A stretch of DNA of 64,000 nt from Streptomyces sp. NBC_00568 (GTDB lineage Bacteria > Actinomycetota > Actinomycetes > Streptomycetales > Streptomycetaceae). Shown one piece after another: positions 46,801 through 55,576 of this stretch. The notes below the pieces were generated by a model. It made no database searches, had not been told where the DNA came from, and worked only from the letters and a program-made list of their open reading frames with translations. Location of the stretch: NCBI RefSeq assembly GCF_026341855.1, contig NZ_JAPENW010000001.1:248001-312000 (forward strand). Reading direction: 5' to 3'. Both the position numbers and the translations under genes were made by a program. Numbering within the stretch: position 1 is the first letter of the stretch; every line of letters begins with the position of its first letter.

Positions 46801-47529
46801 CCGGCTCGTGGTGTTCACACCGAGGACGTAGCCGACGTACGGGCCGACGTCGCAGTGCGACGCGAAGGCCGCGTAGACCGATCCGCCCATCAGGAGCAGG
46901 CCGGGCCGCTGGGCGGCGGTGAAGGCGTTGAAGGGGTGGCTCGGGTCGTTGACCGGTGCCCCCTGCACCTTGACCGGCCAGCCTGCGCGCTCGGTGCCGG
47001 TCGTCGCGTCGAGCGCGTGCACGTACCAGTTGGGGTGCTGGGTGTCGGCGCCGTCGTTGATCTTCGCGGTGAGGTAGACGGTCTTGGTGGCCGGGTCGTA
47101 CACGGGTGTCGAGGTGACACCGAAGTTGGGAACCAGGTCGCCGCAGCCGATCGCCGAGGCGGGCCAGGGCGCTCCCAGGTCCTTCGTCCAGTTGATCGTG
47201 CCGGACGCCGAGTCGAGTCCGTACACCTTGGCGTTCTCGGTGGCCGCGACGACCGTCCTGCCCGCCACCAGGGGCTGCGCGTACACCTGGCCGTCCACGG
47301 CGGTGGAGAACTGCCGGCCGAAGTCGGAACTGGAGACCTCGGAGGGAGCGAGACCGGGCTCGTCGCGGTCCCAGCCGGTCCGCAGGTCGTCGACCGAGAC
47401 CGTCGGCGCGTCGGCCCGGGCGCGGTCAGCCGCCGGCGCGGGCAACGTGCCTCCGGTGCCGAGCAGCAGACAGCCCGTCAGCAGCGAGAGCAGCCGGTTC
47501 GTGGTCCGCCGTGCGCGCGTGCTGGGCAT
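43813..47529 (-). CDS. Giant secreted protein: beta-propeller, three Ig-like repeats, two L-type lectin domains
   Basis: A 1238-aa exported protein. After a signal peptide (about 1-38) comes a PQQ-type beta-propeller (about 60-530; blades such as VYGLDSASGTINWTKDLG, the FGVTSTPVYDPATKTVYLTA stretch). Then three choice-of-anchor-D/HYDIN-like Ig domains (about 535-840, each with an FGxVAxG motif), then two L-type lectin-like domains (about 846-1030 and 1048-1238) that resemble each other closely (GGGLGWAGKPGVAITFDTYR and GGGLGYAGLPGIAVTLDTHR). No sortase motif is seen. ATG at 47529 with GGTGGAG close upstream; ATG at 47547 has no ribosome site. Probably binds extracellular glycans. Confidence 0.87.
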   Translation of the reverse strand: MPSTRARRTTNRLLSLLTGCLLLGTGGTLPAPAADRARADAPTVSVDDLRTGWDRDEPGLAPSEVSSSDFGRQFSTAVDGQVYAQPLVAGRTVVAATENAKVYGLDSASGTINWTKDLGAPWPASAIGCGDLVPNFGVTSTPVYDPATKTVYLTAKINDGADTQHPNWYVHALDATTGTERAGWPVKVQGAPVNDPSHPFNAFTAAQRPGLLLMGGSVYAAFASHCDVGPYVGYVLGVNTTSRATTLWATEDSSANGMAGIWMSGGGLVSDGPGRMFLSTGNGISPAPGPGSQPPGRLAESVVRLGVNSDGTMSAQDFFSPSNAPTLDTNDTDLGSGGPTALPGPAFGTAQHPRLLVEIGKDGRLFLLDRDNLGGRSQGPGGTDGVLGTFGPYEGVWGHPAAYGGEGGYVYTIGSKGPLRAFAYGTNGAGLPTLTNTGTSTGTFGYTSGSPVVTSTGTTPGSALVWAVYSDGSNGANGQLRAYDAVPVKGTLNLRYSAPIGTVSKFSVPATDGGRVYVGTRDGHVLGFGRPSTGALTGGPVDFGKVAVGGTGQGTAKVTATEDVTISAVAAAPGGQFSAAPTGLPVTLHEGDSYTVPVSFSPTSPGGDSSVLTVTTDTGAVGLGLTGYGTRPGLTAFPSELAFGTVATGTVKTLGVSFTNTGTEAETVSASTSPDAPFGVDGLPADGALVQPQQSVTVQVRYAPTAAGEHSGTLSVTGTNGTAAVRLTGGAVVGEARLTVTPTSTGFGSVAVGKSVTKTFDISNTGNIPLTVTKAAPPAAPFQVTNPLSEGQVIGPEDVIHQAVTFSPTAVGAASGTYQLTSDDGRGPQNESLTGTGTAPGRVTVPAPGDGGWKLNGSALLSGADLQLTRTAAHQAGSAVFPVPVVTDGLKAAFSTVIGGGSGGDGLTFGLLDPAGATPTALGTDGGGLGWAGKPGVAITFDTYRNTGEPSANFVGITAATSNGALTYAATTTSVPNLRSGPHTVSVSVSGKTLTVSMDGIRLLNTTVNSLPPTALLAFTGANGDKTDIHSVRDAVITATSYAVPPPGPNRWTYNGSAALSGTDLVLTQAVQSARGSAVQGTAVPSARLKATFTAAIGGGSGADGLALLLLDAAKATPTALGAGGGGLGYAGLPGIAVTLDTHRNTGDPSANFVGVAVGGTGSPFTYAATSTAVPALRTGTHVVDVTVTTAGHVLVAVDGTQVIDTAVALPQNVLVGFAAATGSTTDNHTVRGVKITY

Positions 47530-47877
47530 GTCTCCACCTCGGTGCATGAGTGCGCGAGGGCGGAGACCGGCAGGTCCCGCCGGCGATCATGGTCGAGGAG
47601 GCGACCCGATATTCATACGATCCCGGAAGGCCGGCCGGGCATGGTTCACCCCGATGGACCAAGGACGCCGCACGGCACAGCCGCGGACGAGGTGACGCCG
47701 CGCGGGAGAGTCGCCGACCGGGTGGGAACGCCCGCCGCGGGGCGCTTACCGCAGTCCCGTGCGCGCCGGTCGCCCGTGAGCGCGAAGCCGCCGGAATACC
47801 TGACGGAACATGTCATGTATCGCCTCCACAGTGGTGCGCACGGAGGCGGTGGACGTGTCCCGAGCGGGAGGTTGGAC
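47530..47877. other. 348-bp divergent intergenic region
   Basis: It separates the propeller/lectin gene from the DNA glycosylase. A locally AT-richer piece at about 47608-47624 may include a promoter for the minus-strand gene, and the 47800-47850 part could serve the plus-strand gene, but no clear -35/-10 pair or operator is seen. No coding sequence was recognised. Confidence 0.45.
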
Positions 47878-48759
47878 ATGGCACGGCACATGGTCGCGTT
47901 CGAGGTGGCCGGTCCCTGGTCCCTGGAGAGCAGCAGGGAGTTCTGGGAGGAGATGGCACCCCTGCCACCGGCCGGGGCGGCGGGCGCGGGAGCCGCGCTG
48001 CGTACGGTGTTCCACGCCGACGCCGACTGGCGGCGGGTCACCGCGGAGGTGACACAGAACGGGTCCACCGCCCACGTCCAGGTCACGGGGGACGGCGATC
48101 TGGACGCCGCCGCGGAGCAGGTGCGCCGCTTCCTGTCCCTCGACGTCGACGCCCGCGGCTGGCCCGCGGTGGGCGACCGCGACCCCGTGATCGGCCGGAT
48201 CCAGGCGCGCCGGCCGGGACTTCGCCCGTGCGGCTTCCATTCTCCGTACGAGGCCGCCTGCTGGGCGGTGCTGACCCAGCGCACCGGGAGGGCGGCCGCC
48301 CGTGGCATGCGCGACGACCTCGTCGACCGCCATGGAACCGGCGGCGCGTTCCCGGCGCCCGAGGCACTGCTCCGGATGGACACCGAACTGCCCTGGCGCA
48401 AGACCGAATACCTGCACGCCGTCGCCCGGGCGGCCCTCGACGGACTGCTGGACGGCGAGCAACTGCGTTCCCTGGAACCGCGGGACGCGATGCGGCAGGT
48501 CCAACAGGCCAAGGGGCTGGGCGCCTTCGCCGCCGAACTGGTCGTCCTCCGCGGCGCGGGCCACCCCGACGTCCTGCCGACCCAGGAACGCAGACTCGCC
48601 GCGGAGATCACCGAACAGTACGGACCGGACCACGACCTGACCGGGATCTCCGGGAACTGGCGGCCGTACCGCACCTGGGCCGCGCTCCATCTGCGGGTCC
48701 TGCGCGGCGAACGCATGGGCGCCGAACGGGCCCGCGGGACGCGGACACCCACGCGATGA
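47878..48759 (+). CDS. DNA-3-methyladenine glycosylase II-like protein (AlkA/HhH-GPD)
   Basis: A 293-aa protein resembling the AlkA N-terminal and HhH-GPD parts. Visible: FHSPYEAACWAVLTQRTGRA, the helix-hairpin-helix region QAKGLGAFAAELVVLRGAG with the following HPDVLPTQERRL, where the Asp takes the catalytic position of AlkA. It excises alkylated bases. ATG at 47878 with GGGAGG 6 bases upstream. Single gene; no ada/ogt partner nearby. Confidence 0.88.
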   Translation: MARHMVAFEVAGPWSLESSREFWEEMAPLPPAGAAGAGAALRTVFHADADWRRVTAEVTQNGSTAHVQVTGDGDLDAAAEQVRRFLSLDVDARGWPAVGDRDPVIGRIQARRPGLRPCGFHSPYEAACWAVLTQRTGRAAARGMRDDLVDRHGTGGAFPAPEALLRMDTELPWRKTEYLHAVARAALDGLLDGEQLRSLEPRDAMRQVQQAKGLGAFAAELVVLRGAGHPDVLPTQERRLAAEITEQYGPDHDLTGISGNWRPYRTWAALHLRVLRGERMGAERARGTRTPTR

Positions 48760-48920
48760 AGCACGCCCGCCCCACCCGCAGGGCCCACTGGAAATCGGAC
48801 GTCCGCACGACATTCACGACCTGTCATGACCGGGAACGAACATCAACTGGCTAGACTACGCACCCTCGTGCACGCGATCGCGCCACGCGCGAGCAAAGCC
48901 GTTCCGAAGGGTTTCGACGC

Positions 48921-50060
48921 TTGATAGCCATCGAAGATGTCAGCAAGCGATACGCCGACGGCACGGTGGCCGTCGATCGCCTGTCCCTGCAGATACCGAA
49001 CCACTCCATCACCGTTCTCGTCGGACCTTCGGGCTGCGGCAAGACCACCACGCTCCGCATGATCAACCGCATGGTCGAGCCGAGCAGCGGCACGATCCGG
49101 GTCAACGGTGAGGACATCCGGAGCCGGCCGGTCAACGCCCTGCGCCGCTCCATGGGTTACGTCATCCAGAACGCCGGTCTCTTCCAGCACCGGACGATCC
49201 TCGACAACATCGCCACGGTGCCCCGGCTGCTCGGCTGGTCCAAGCAGCGCGCCCGGGACCGCGCGGCGGAACTGATGGAACGGGTCGGCCTCGACCCGGC
49301 CATGGCCCGCCGCTATCCCTACCAGCTCTCCGGCGGCCAGCAGCAACGCGTCGGCGTGGCCCGCGCGTTGGCCTCGGACCCGCCCGTCCTGCTCATGGAC
49401 GAGCCGTTCTCCGCGGTCGACCCGGTCGTCCGCCGGGGCCTGCAGGAGGAGTTGCTGCGCATCCAGGGCGAGCTGGGCAAGGCCATCGTCTTCGTCACCC
49501 ACGACATGGACGAGGCGATCACCATCGGCGACCGCATCGCGGTCCTGCGCACCGGCGGCAAGCTCGCCCAGTTCGCCGCCCCCGACGAGATCCTGTCGTC
49601 GCCGGCCGACGCGTTCGTGGAGCAGTTCCTCGGCGCCGACCGGGGCATCCGCGGTCTGTCGTTCCTCTCCACCCGCGATCTCGAACTCGACCGCTCCCGG
49701 GTCTTCCCCGTCGGCTCCGACTGGCAGGAGATCGCCGGACGCGAGACGGGAGGGGCGCCGGTGCTGGTGACCGACGCGGGCGGCAAGCCGCTCGGCTGGG
49801 CCGATCCCGGCTCCTGGAGCGGTGACGTGGAGACGCTCGAACCGCACGGGCAGAGCTTCGAGGTGGGCCGCGACTCGCTGCGGGTCGCCCTGGACCGGGC
49901 CGTGCTGTCGCCGACCGGGCAGGCGGTCGCCGTCGACGGCGGCGGGAAGGTGCTCGGGGTCGCCGGGCAGGAGACGGTCGCCGCGGCGATCCGGCTGGCC
50001 CGGCAACGACGGGCCGAGGACGCCCCGCGGGAGACGGCGTCGGCGAAGGCGCTGCGATGA
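48921..50060 (+). CDS. Osmoprotectant/quaternary amine ABC transporter ATPase
   Basis: A 379-aa ATP-binding subunit of an OpuC/ProV-type importer. Walker A GPSGCGKTTTLR, Q-loop VIQNAGLF, signature LSGGQQQRVGVARAL, Walker B VLLMDEPFSAVD, switch His in VTHDMDEA. The C-terminal 120 residues replace the usual CBS domains with a degenerate region (WADPGSWSG, ALDRAVLSPTGQAV). TTG start at 48921 with CGAAGGG about 10 bases upstream. Its stop overlaps the first permease (ATGA). Glycine betaine, choline or ectoine are typical substrates. Confidence 0.93.
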   Translation: MIAIEDVSKRYADGTVAVDRLSLQIPNHSITVLVGPSGCGKTTTLRMINRMVEPSSGTIRVNGEDIRSRPVNALRRSMGYVIQNAGLFQHRTILDNIATVPRLLGWSKQRARDRAAELMERVGLDPAMARRYPYQLSGGQQQRVGVARALASDPPVLLMDEPFSAVDPVVRRGLQEELLRIQGELGKAIVFVTHDMDEAITIGDRIAVLRTGGKLAQFAAPDEILSSPADAFVEQFLGADRGIRGLSFLSTRDLELDRSRVFPVGSDWQEIAGRETGGAPVLVTDAGGKPLGWADPGSWSGDVETLEPHGQSFEVGRDSLRVALDRAVLSPTGQAVAVDGGGKVLGVAGQETVAAAIRLARQRRAEDAPRETASAKALR

Positions 50061-50767
50061 ACGGGTACTTCGACATACCGAGCGACCTCCAGCACAGCTA
50101 TGGCGGCCTGATCGCCGTCCATATGCAGGAGGCGCTGGTCCCGGTGCTGGTCGGTCTGCTGCTGGCGCTGCCGGTCGGCCTGCTGTGCGTCCACTACGAC
50201 TGGCTCTACCCGCCGGTGCTGTGGACCTCCACGGTGCTCTACGCCATCCCGTCGATCGCCTTCTTCGTGGTGCTCATCGACTACACCGGGCTGACCCAGC
50301 TGACCGTGATGATCCCGCTGGGCCTGTACAGCCTGGTCGTGCTCGTACCGGCGGTCGTCGACGGCATCCGCTCGGTCCCCGAGGAGACCAACGCCGCCGC
50401 CTCGGCCATGGGCATCGGCCTCGCACGCCGCTACTTCCAGGTCCAACTGCCCATCGCCGTACCGGCGATCATGGCCGGACTGCGGGTGGCCGTCGCCTCC
50501 AGCATCAGCCTGGTGAGCATCGGCGCGCTGATCGGCAACCAAGGAGGGCTCGGCAATCTGCTGACCACCGCGCAGTTGTACGACCGCCCCCGCCTCGCCG
50601 TGACGTCGGTGGTCACCACCGCCGTCCTGGCGATCGTGATCGACGCCCTGCTGGTCCTGCTGCGGCGGGTCCTCACCCCCTGGGAACCGCCGTCCGCCCG
50701 GGCGGCGCGGCGCTCCGGGGCGACGACCGCGGACGTCGCCGCCCGCACCCCGGAGGGCGTGTCGTGA
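50057..50767 (+). CDS. Osmoprotectant ABC transporter permease 1
   Basis: A 236-aa membrane subunit with about five to six spans and the EAA-like loop for the ATPase (EETNAAASAMGIGLARRYFQ). N-terminal HSYGGLIAVHMQEALVPVL and LPIAVPAIMAGLRVAVASSI are typical of OpuCB/YehW-type permeases. Overlaps the ATPase by ATGA and the second permease by GTGA. Confidence 0.93.
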   Translation: MNGYFDIPSDLQHSYGGLIAVHMQEALVPVLVGLLLALPVGLLCVHYDWLYPPVLWTSTVLYAIPSIAFFVVLIDYTGLTQLTVMIPLGLYSLVVLVPAVVDGIRSVPEETNAAASAMGIGLARRYFQVQLPIAVPAIMAGLRVAVASSISLVSIGALIGNQGGLGNLLTTAQLYDRPRLAVTSVVTTAVLAIVIDALLVLLRRVLTPWEPPSARAARRSGATTADVAARTPEGVS

Positions 50768-51438
50768 ACGTACTCGACTTCATGCGGTCCTTCTTCAGCG
50801 ACGGCGCCCAATGGCACGGCTACGACGGCATCCCGCAACGCGTGTGGGAACACCTCCAGTACACCGCCGGAGCCCTGGCGATAGCCGCGGCCATCGGTCT
50901 GCCGGTCGGCCTGATCACCGGACACACCGGGCGCGGCGGCAACACGCTGGCCTTCCTGTCCGCCGGCGCCCGCGCGCTGCCGACCTTCGGACTCCTGGTC
51001 CTGATGTTCGTCTGGCTCGGGCTCGGCATCGTGCCCGTGATGATCCCGCTCGTGGTGCTGGCGATCCCCCCGATCCTCATCACCACCTACGAGGCGATCC
51101 GCACCGTGGACCCCTCCCCCGTCGATGCCGCCCGGGGCATGGGCATGCCGGCGACAAGGATCCTGTTCCAGGTCGAGGTCCCGGCGGCGCTGCCGCTGAT
51201 CCTCAGCGGACTGCGCTCGGCGACGGTCCAGATCGTCTCGACGGCGACGATCGCGGCCTATGTGTCCCTCGGCGGGGTCGGCCGGTACATCCTGGACGGC
51301 CTGTACCAGCACAACTACGAGAAGGTGGCGGGCGGGGCGGCCCTCACGGCCGTCCTCGCGCTGTTCGTCCTCGGCCTGTTCTGGGCCGTGGGCCGGGTGG
51401 CGGTCTCCCCCGGCGTGCGCAGACGCCGGGCCGCGTAG
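50764..51438 (+). CDS. Osmoprotectant ABC transporter permease 2
   Basis: A 224-aa membrane permease with about six spans. EAA-like loop: DAARGMGMPATRILFQVEVP; further ARALPTFGLLVLMFVWLGLG and PPILITTYEAIRTVDP. GTG start inside GTGA at the stop of permease 1. Forms a heterodimer with it. The binding-protein gene is not next in line but 4.5 kb away, beyond the conservon. Confidence 0.93.
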   Translation: MNVLDFMRSFFSDGAQWHGYDGIPQRVWEHLQYTAGALAIAAAIGLPVGLITGHTGRGGNTLAFLSAGARALPTFGLLVLMFVWLGLGIVPVMIPLVVLAIPPILITTYEAIRTVDPSPVDAARGMGMPATRILFQVEVPAALPLILSGLRSATVQIVSTATIAAYVSLGGVGRYILDGLYQHNYEKVAGGAALTAVLALFVLGLFWAVGRVAVSPGVRRRRAA

Positions 51439-51455
51439 GAGCGGTACGACCACGG

Positions 51456-51481
51456 CGGGGACGGCCTTCGGGCCGTCCCCG
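51456..51481. terminator. Bidirectional terminator, 11-bp stem with TTCG loop
   Basis: 51456-51466 pairs with 51471-51481 around TTCG, between the convergent permease 2 (51438) and conservon GTPase (51484) genes. Confidence 0.92.
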
Positions 51482-51483
51482 TC

Positions 51484-52095
51484 TCAGCGTTCGGCCGTGG
51501 CGAGGGCGTGTTCGAGGACGACGAGCAACGCGTCCCGCACAGAACCGCGGTCACGTGCGTCGAACACGGTCAGCGGCACATGGTCGGCGACGTCGAGAGC
51601 CCACCGTACGTCGTCCAGATCGTGTTCGATCCTGCCGTCGAAGGCGTTGACGGCCACGGCGAACGGGATCTCGCGGTGCTCGAAGTAGTCGACCGCCGCG
51701 TAGCAGTCGTCGAGCCGCCGGGTGTCGACGATGACGAGCCCGCCGAGCGCGCCCTCGACGAGGTCGTCCCACATGAACCCGAACCGCTCCTGGCCGGGGG
51801 TGCCGAACAGGTAGAGCTTCAGGGTCGGGTCGAGGGTCACGCAGCCGAAGTCCATGGCGACGGTCGTCGTCACCTTCTCCGGAGTGTGGCTGAGGTCGTC
51901 GACTCCGGCGGCGACCGAGGTGATGGACGCCTCGGTGGTCAGCGGCTCGATCTCCGAAATGGCGCCCACCGTGGTGGTCTTGCCCACGCCGAAGCCGCCC
52001 GCGATCACCATCTTCACGGGCAGCGGCGGCCGGGGCGTCTCGTCGTCAGCCCTCACGGACCGCGCCCCGGGAGTCGGGGATAGCTCGAAGACCAT
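51484..52095 (-). CDS. Conservon GTP-binding protein (CvnD type)
   Basis: A 203-aa small GTPase of the MglA/Ras-like conservon family. P-loop GGFGVGKTTTVGAISE, a TVAMDFGCV segment, the G3 region FGTPGQERFGFMWDDL and the G4-like VNAFDG. ATG at 52095 with AAGGG 7 bases upstream. The start lies inside the DUF742 gene (50-bp overlap), so the two are coupled. Acts at the membrane side with the roadblock partner to relay signals from the sensor kinase. Confidence 0.94.
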   Translation of the reverse strand: MVFELSPTPGARSVRADDETPRPPLPVKMVIAGGFGVGKTTTVGAISEIEPLTTEASITSVAAGVDDLSHTPEKVTTTVAMDFGCVTLDPTLKLYLFGTPGQERFGFMWDDLVEGALGGLVIVDTRRLDDCYAAVDYFEHREIPFAVAVNAFDGRIEHDLDDVRWALDVADHVPLTVFDARDRGSVRDALLVVLEHALATAER

Positions 52096-52477
52096 CGATA
52101 ACCCTTCGCAGAACGGTGACATCGCGGTTGGAATGGGCCTGCGGGGCGTACAGGGCCAGTTGACCGTCGGCGCGCAGATCGTCGGCGAGCACCCGGATCA
52201 CATTCAGATGCATCCGGAGTTTCGCCGCGATCTCCGCGAGCGACTGCGGCTCCCGGCAGACCGTGATGATGTCGCGGTGCTGGTCGAAGACGAACGCGTC
52301 CAGCGCCGCCAGCCCCACCCGTGTGGCCACCACCTGTGTCTCGATCGGGATCGGCGGTACGAGGCTGTCGCCTCCGGCGATCCGCCCCGCGGTCAGCAGG
52401 AACGGCCGGACGACCGAGGCGGGGCGTTCCACTCCCCACTCGGCGTCGTCACCGGCCAATGGCTCGCCGGACGTCAT
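52046..52477 (-). CDS. Conservon DUF742 protein (CvnC type)
   Basis: A 143-aa protein of the DUF742 family with a winged-helix look. RPFLLTAGRIAGG near the start, PIETQVVATRVGL, then CREPQSLAEIAAKLRMHLNV. ATG at 52477 with GGGGGAGGA 4-5 bases upstream. Third gene of the four-gene conservon, overlapping the GTPase gene. Confidence 0.93.
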   Translation of the reverse strand: MTSGEPLAGDDAEWGVERPASVVRPFLLTAGRIAGGDSLVPPIPIETQVVATRVGLAALDAFVFDQHRDIITVCREPQSLAEIAAKLRMHLNVIRVLADDLRADGQLALYAPQAHSNRDVTVLRRVIDGLRAIPDSRGAVREG

Positions 52478-52535
52478 CACGTCCTCCCCCTTCACCTCGC
52501 GGGGCGTCACCGGTCATGTGACGCCCCGACGGACG

Positions 52536-53015
52536 TCAACCGGTCGGTGCGATGCCCACGGTGTTCTTCAGCTCCATGACCAGTTGCGGGCTCAGCACCG
52601 CACCGGCCCGGTTGGCGAACAGGGTCATCTCGTAGGCGATGTTGCCGAGCTTCGCCTCCTTCGAGGCCACCACTCCGAGCACCGCTCCGGCACCGAGGGC
52701 GGACACCAGGACGTGCCCTTCCTCCAGGTCGATGATGACCTTGTTGAGGCTGCCGAGGCCGTAGTTGCCGGAGGCGCCCATGGCGAGGCTGGTGATGCCG
52801 GAGACGATCGCCGCGAGCCGTTCGGAGTCGGCCTGGCCGCGCAGTCGGGAGACCGCGATGAGCAGTCCGTCGGAGGAGACACCGATCACGTCGACGACCC
52901 CGGCTGTCTCGGTGGCGAATCGATTGAGCAGCCAGTTGAAGTCGGCAGCGGCGGTCTTCACGTCCGTCGCGGGTTCCGCGGCTCGGGACTCCGGCTCGCC
53001 TGTCCACATGGTCAC
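52536..53015 (-). CDS. Conservon roadblock/LC7 protein (CvnB type)
   Basis: A 159-aa roadblock/LC7 domain protein: DFNWLLNRFATETAGVVDVI then SSDGLLIAVSRL and ASGNYGLGSLNKVIIDLEEG. In conservons it acts as a regulator or GTPase-activating partner of the CvnD protein. GTG at 53015 overlaps the sensor kinase stop (GTGA); ATG at 53009 is an alternative. Confidence 0.94.
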   Translation of the reverse strand: MTMWTGEPESRAAEPATDVKTAAADFNWLLNRFATETAGVVDVIGVSSDGLLIAVSRLRGQADSERLAAIVSGITSLAMGASGNYGLGSLNKVIIDLEEGHVLVSALGAGAVLGVVASKEAKLGNIAYEMTLFANRAGAVLSPQLVMELKNTVGIAPTG

Positions 53016-55576
53016 GTGCTCATGCCTTCCGGGGAAGAGGGTCTTCTGTTCTGAGTGTCGGGTACGGCCTGGCCACCGGGCCTGCCGCCCGGCCGGATCA
53101 CCCCGGCCCGGGCGTCCTCCGTCGTGCTCTCGCGCTCGGCCCGCAGGACGGCGGCCTCGAACTCGTCGAGTTCGTCGCGCGCCGCCTCGGCGTCGGTGGG
53201 TGCCCAGGAGGGCGGCCGACGGTGGGTGACGGGTTCCTTGGGTCGCGGCAGCCGGCTCGACGCCGTGCCGGCCGACAGCGTCGCACCGCGCACCCGGCGG
53301 CGCAGGGGACCGGCGTCGCCGGGCCGCGCCGGGGCGGTGGGGCCCTGGCCCGGGTCGATTCCGGTGCCGGGCCGGGCGCCGCCGTGTGTCATGGCGCGCT
53401 CGGCGCCGGGGTCCGTCCTGGGTTCCGCGCGGCGGGCGTGGCCGGGGGACTCGGCGTCCTGGGGACGGGCGGGCACCCTGCGGGGCAGGCCCGCGGGGCC
53501 GGGCGGCGACTCGACCTGCGCCGGGCGCGGCTCGATCGGGCCGGAGCGGCGCGCGGGCGGCTGGATGTGCGGGGCCCGTGTCGCGGAGCGGCCGGGGTCG
53601 GCGAGCACCAGGTGGGAGGTGGGCACCGCCACGGTGGCGGTGACACCGCCGCCCGGGGTGCGGGACAGGACGACCTCGATGCCCCAGCGCCGTGACAGGC
53701 CGCCGACCACGAACAGACCGAGGACCTCCGTCGGCGCCAGGTCCAGGCGCTCGCGCCGGATCAGCCGGGCGTTCTCCTGCGCCAGCCGCTCGGGGCTCAT
53801 GCCGAGCCCGTGGTCGATGATCTCGACGAGCGCTCCGCCCCCTTGGTGCCGGGGCCGCAGGACCACTTCGACGCCGCTGGTCGCCGGGGAGAACATCACG
53901 GCGTTCTCCAGCAGTTCGGCGAGCATCAGCGTCAGGTCGCCGACGATGTCGGGGACCACGGTGACGTCGCCCTCGGCGTGCGGGGTGACGCGCTGGTAGC
54001 CCTCGATCTGGCCGAGCGCGGCGCGGACGATGTTGCTGAGCCGCATCGGTTCGGTGTTGAGGCCGGTCTCGCTGATCCCGGCGAGCAGCATGAGGCTGTC
54101 GGCGTTGCGCTGGAGGCGGACGGCGATGTGGTCGATGCGGTAGAGCCGGTCCAGCACCTCGGGGTCGGTCTCGCCGCGTTCCACGGAGTCGATCAGGGCG
54201 AGTTGGCGGGCCGTCAGGTTGCTGACGCGGCGTCCGACGTTGCCGAACATCTCGGCGATGTTGCGCCGGCTGACGACCTGGCGCGCCAGCAGCGCGCTCG
54301 CGGTGACCTGAACCTGGTTGAAGGCTTCGGCCAGTTCACCGATCTCGTCGCGCACCGGCACGGGCACGGCTTCCAGCCGCGGCGGACTCGCGTCGTCGGC
54401 GTCGTCGTCGGCGACGCGGGCGAGCTCGGACTCGGCGGCGCCGGCCACGTGCTGGGCCGCCGCCGTGAGGGTACGCACGGTCCGCACCACCGAGCGGCGG
54501 GTCAGCACGGAGAACAGCAGCCAGGCGGCGAAGGCGAGCAGGTTGCCGACGACCAGCCAGGCCACCCGCCACCAGGCGCCGTTCGACGCGGACTGGGCGT
54601 CCGCGGCGATCTCGCCGATCAGTGACTGGACGATCTTCAGGCGGTTCTCGGCCTGCCGCTCATAGGTGGGGTCGGCGCGCAGCGCGTCGTCGAGCGCGGC
54701 ACGCAGCTGCGTCGCGTTCTCGGCGACCAGACCGCCGGGGTCGACCTGGAGCGCGGCCCAGTGCTGGGCGATGACGCTCTGGTACGGGCTGTGCTCGATC
54801 CCGGCGAGATCGGTGCCCTGTTCCTGGCTGGCGAACCGGGTGAACCGCTCGGCCTGGTAGGTGTACTGGTTGTAGTCGCCGACGGCGCCGGTGAACTCGA
54901 TGAGCGCGTTGGAGTCGCGGGTGCGGGACGCGAAGACACTGGTCTCGAAGGAGGCGTGCGCGGCGTCGGCGCGCAGCAGCGCGTCGAGCAGGTTGCCCGC
55001 GGAAGAGGAGGACTCGCTGCCGGACTGGCCGAGACCGAGGCCGTTGATGAGGCCCTCGATCACCGCTCCGTACGCCGGGTCGATGTTGTCGGCGGGGATC
55101 GGCCCCTCCTCGACGGTCTTGCGGAGGCTGTCCAGGCCCTCGAGTTCCTTCAGCGCCTGGGCCTCGCCGTCGGGCAGCCGGTCGCTGTAGGCGGCCCGGA
55201 CGGTTTCGATGCGGGTGCCGACCTGGTCCTGCGCGTCCAGGTAGGCGGAGGTGTCGGGCGACCGCTCTCCGGAGCGGGCCGCCTCGTAGCGCAGGGAGAC
55301 CAGGAGCGCCTGCCGGTGCTCGGTCTGCACGGCGTCGATGAGTTTGGTCACCTGCGCGCTGTCCCGCACGAGTTGGGCGGTGTCGGCGGCGGACCGGGCC
55401 CGGTCGATCTCTCCGTAGACGACATAGGAGAGCATCACGGATATCACCGCGAGCGGCACGATCACCAGAACATTGAGTTTCCGGCGGAAAGGCCAACGGT
55501 CCAGCAGGGATGGTGTCCGGCCGGTCCGAAGAGCCGTGGACGGCTGCCCCGAGGCGGCTTTTCTGTGCGCGGGCAC
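53012..55576 (-). CDS. Conservon sensor histidine kinase-like protein (CvnA type)
   Basis: An 854-aa membrane sensor. One span near the N-terminus (about 35-53), an extracytoplasmic nitrate/nitrite-sensor-like helical domain (about 60-320, typical ALLVSLRYEAARSGE), a second span (about 335-358), HAMP-like region, then a GHKL ATPase with LAELLENAVMFSPATSGVEV and GLGMSPERLAQENARL, as in conservon kinases. The last 200 residues are Pro/Arg-rich and disordered. GTG start with GGAGG 4 bases upstream. No cytochrome P450 gene follows the conservon. Confidence 0.95.
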   Translation of the reverse strand: MPAHRKAASGQPSTALRTGRTPSLLDRWPFRRKLNVLVIVPLAVISVMLSYVVYGEIDRARSAADTAQLVRDSAQVTKLIDAVQTEHRQALLVSLRYEAARSGERSPDTSAYLDAQDQVGTRIETVRAAYSDRLPDGEAQALKELEGLDSLRKTVEEGPIPADNIDPAYGAVIEGLINGLGLGQSGSESSSSAGNLLDALLRADAAHASFETSVFASRTRDSNALIEFTGAVGDYNQYTYQAERFTRFASQEQGTDLAGIEHSPYQSVIAQHWAALQVDPGGLVAENATQLRAALDDALRADPTYERQAENRLKIVQSLIGEIAADAQSASNGAWWRVAWLVVGNLLAFAAWLLFSVLTRRSVVRTVRTLTAAAQHVAGAAESELARVADDDADDASPPRLEAVPVPVRDEIGELAEAFNQVQVTASALLARQVVSRRNIAEMFGNVGRRVSNLTARQLALIDSVERGETDPEVLDRLYRIDHIAVRLQRNADSLMLLAGISETGLNTEPMRLSNIVRAALGQIEGYQRVTPHAEGDVTVVPDIVGDLTLMLAELLENAVMFSPATSGVEVVLRPRHQGGGALVEIIDHGLGMSPERLAQENARLIRRERLDLAPTEVLGLFVVGGLSRRWGIEVVLSRTPGGGVTATVAVPTSHLVLADPGRSATRAPHIQPPARRSGPIEPRPAQVESPPGPAGLPRRVPARPQDAESPGHARRAEPRTDPGAERAMTHGGARPGTGIDPGQGPTAPARPGDAGPLRRRVRGATLSAGTASSRLPRPKEPVTHRRPPSWAPTDAEAARDELDEFEAAVLRAERESTTEDARAGVIRPGGRPGGQAVPDTQNRRPSSPEGMST

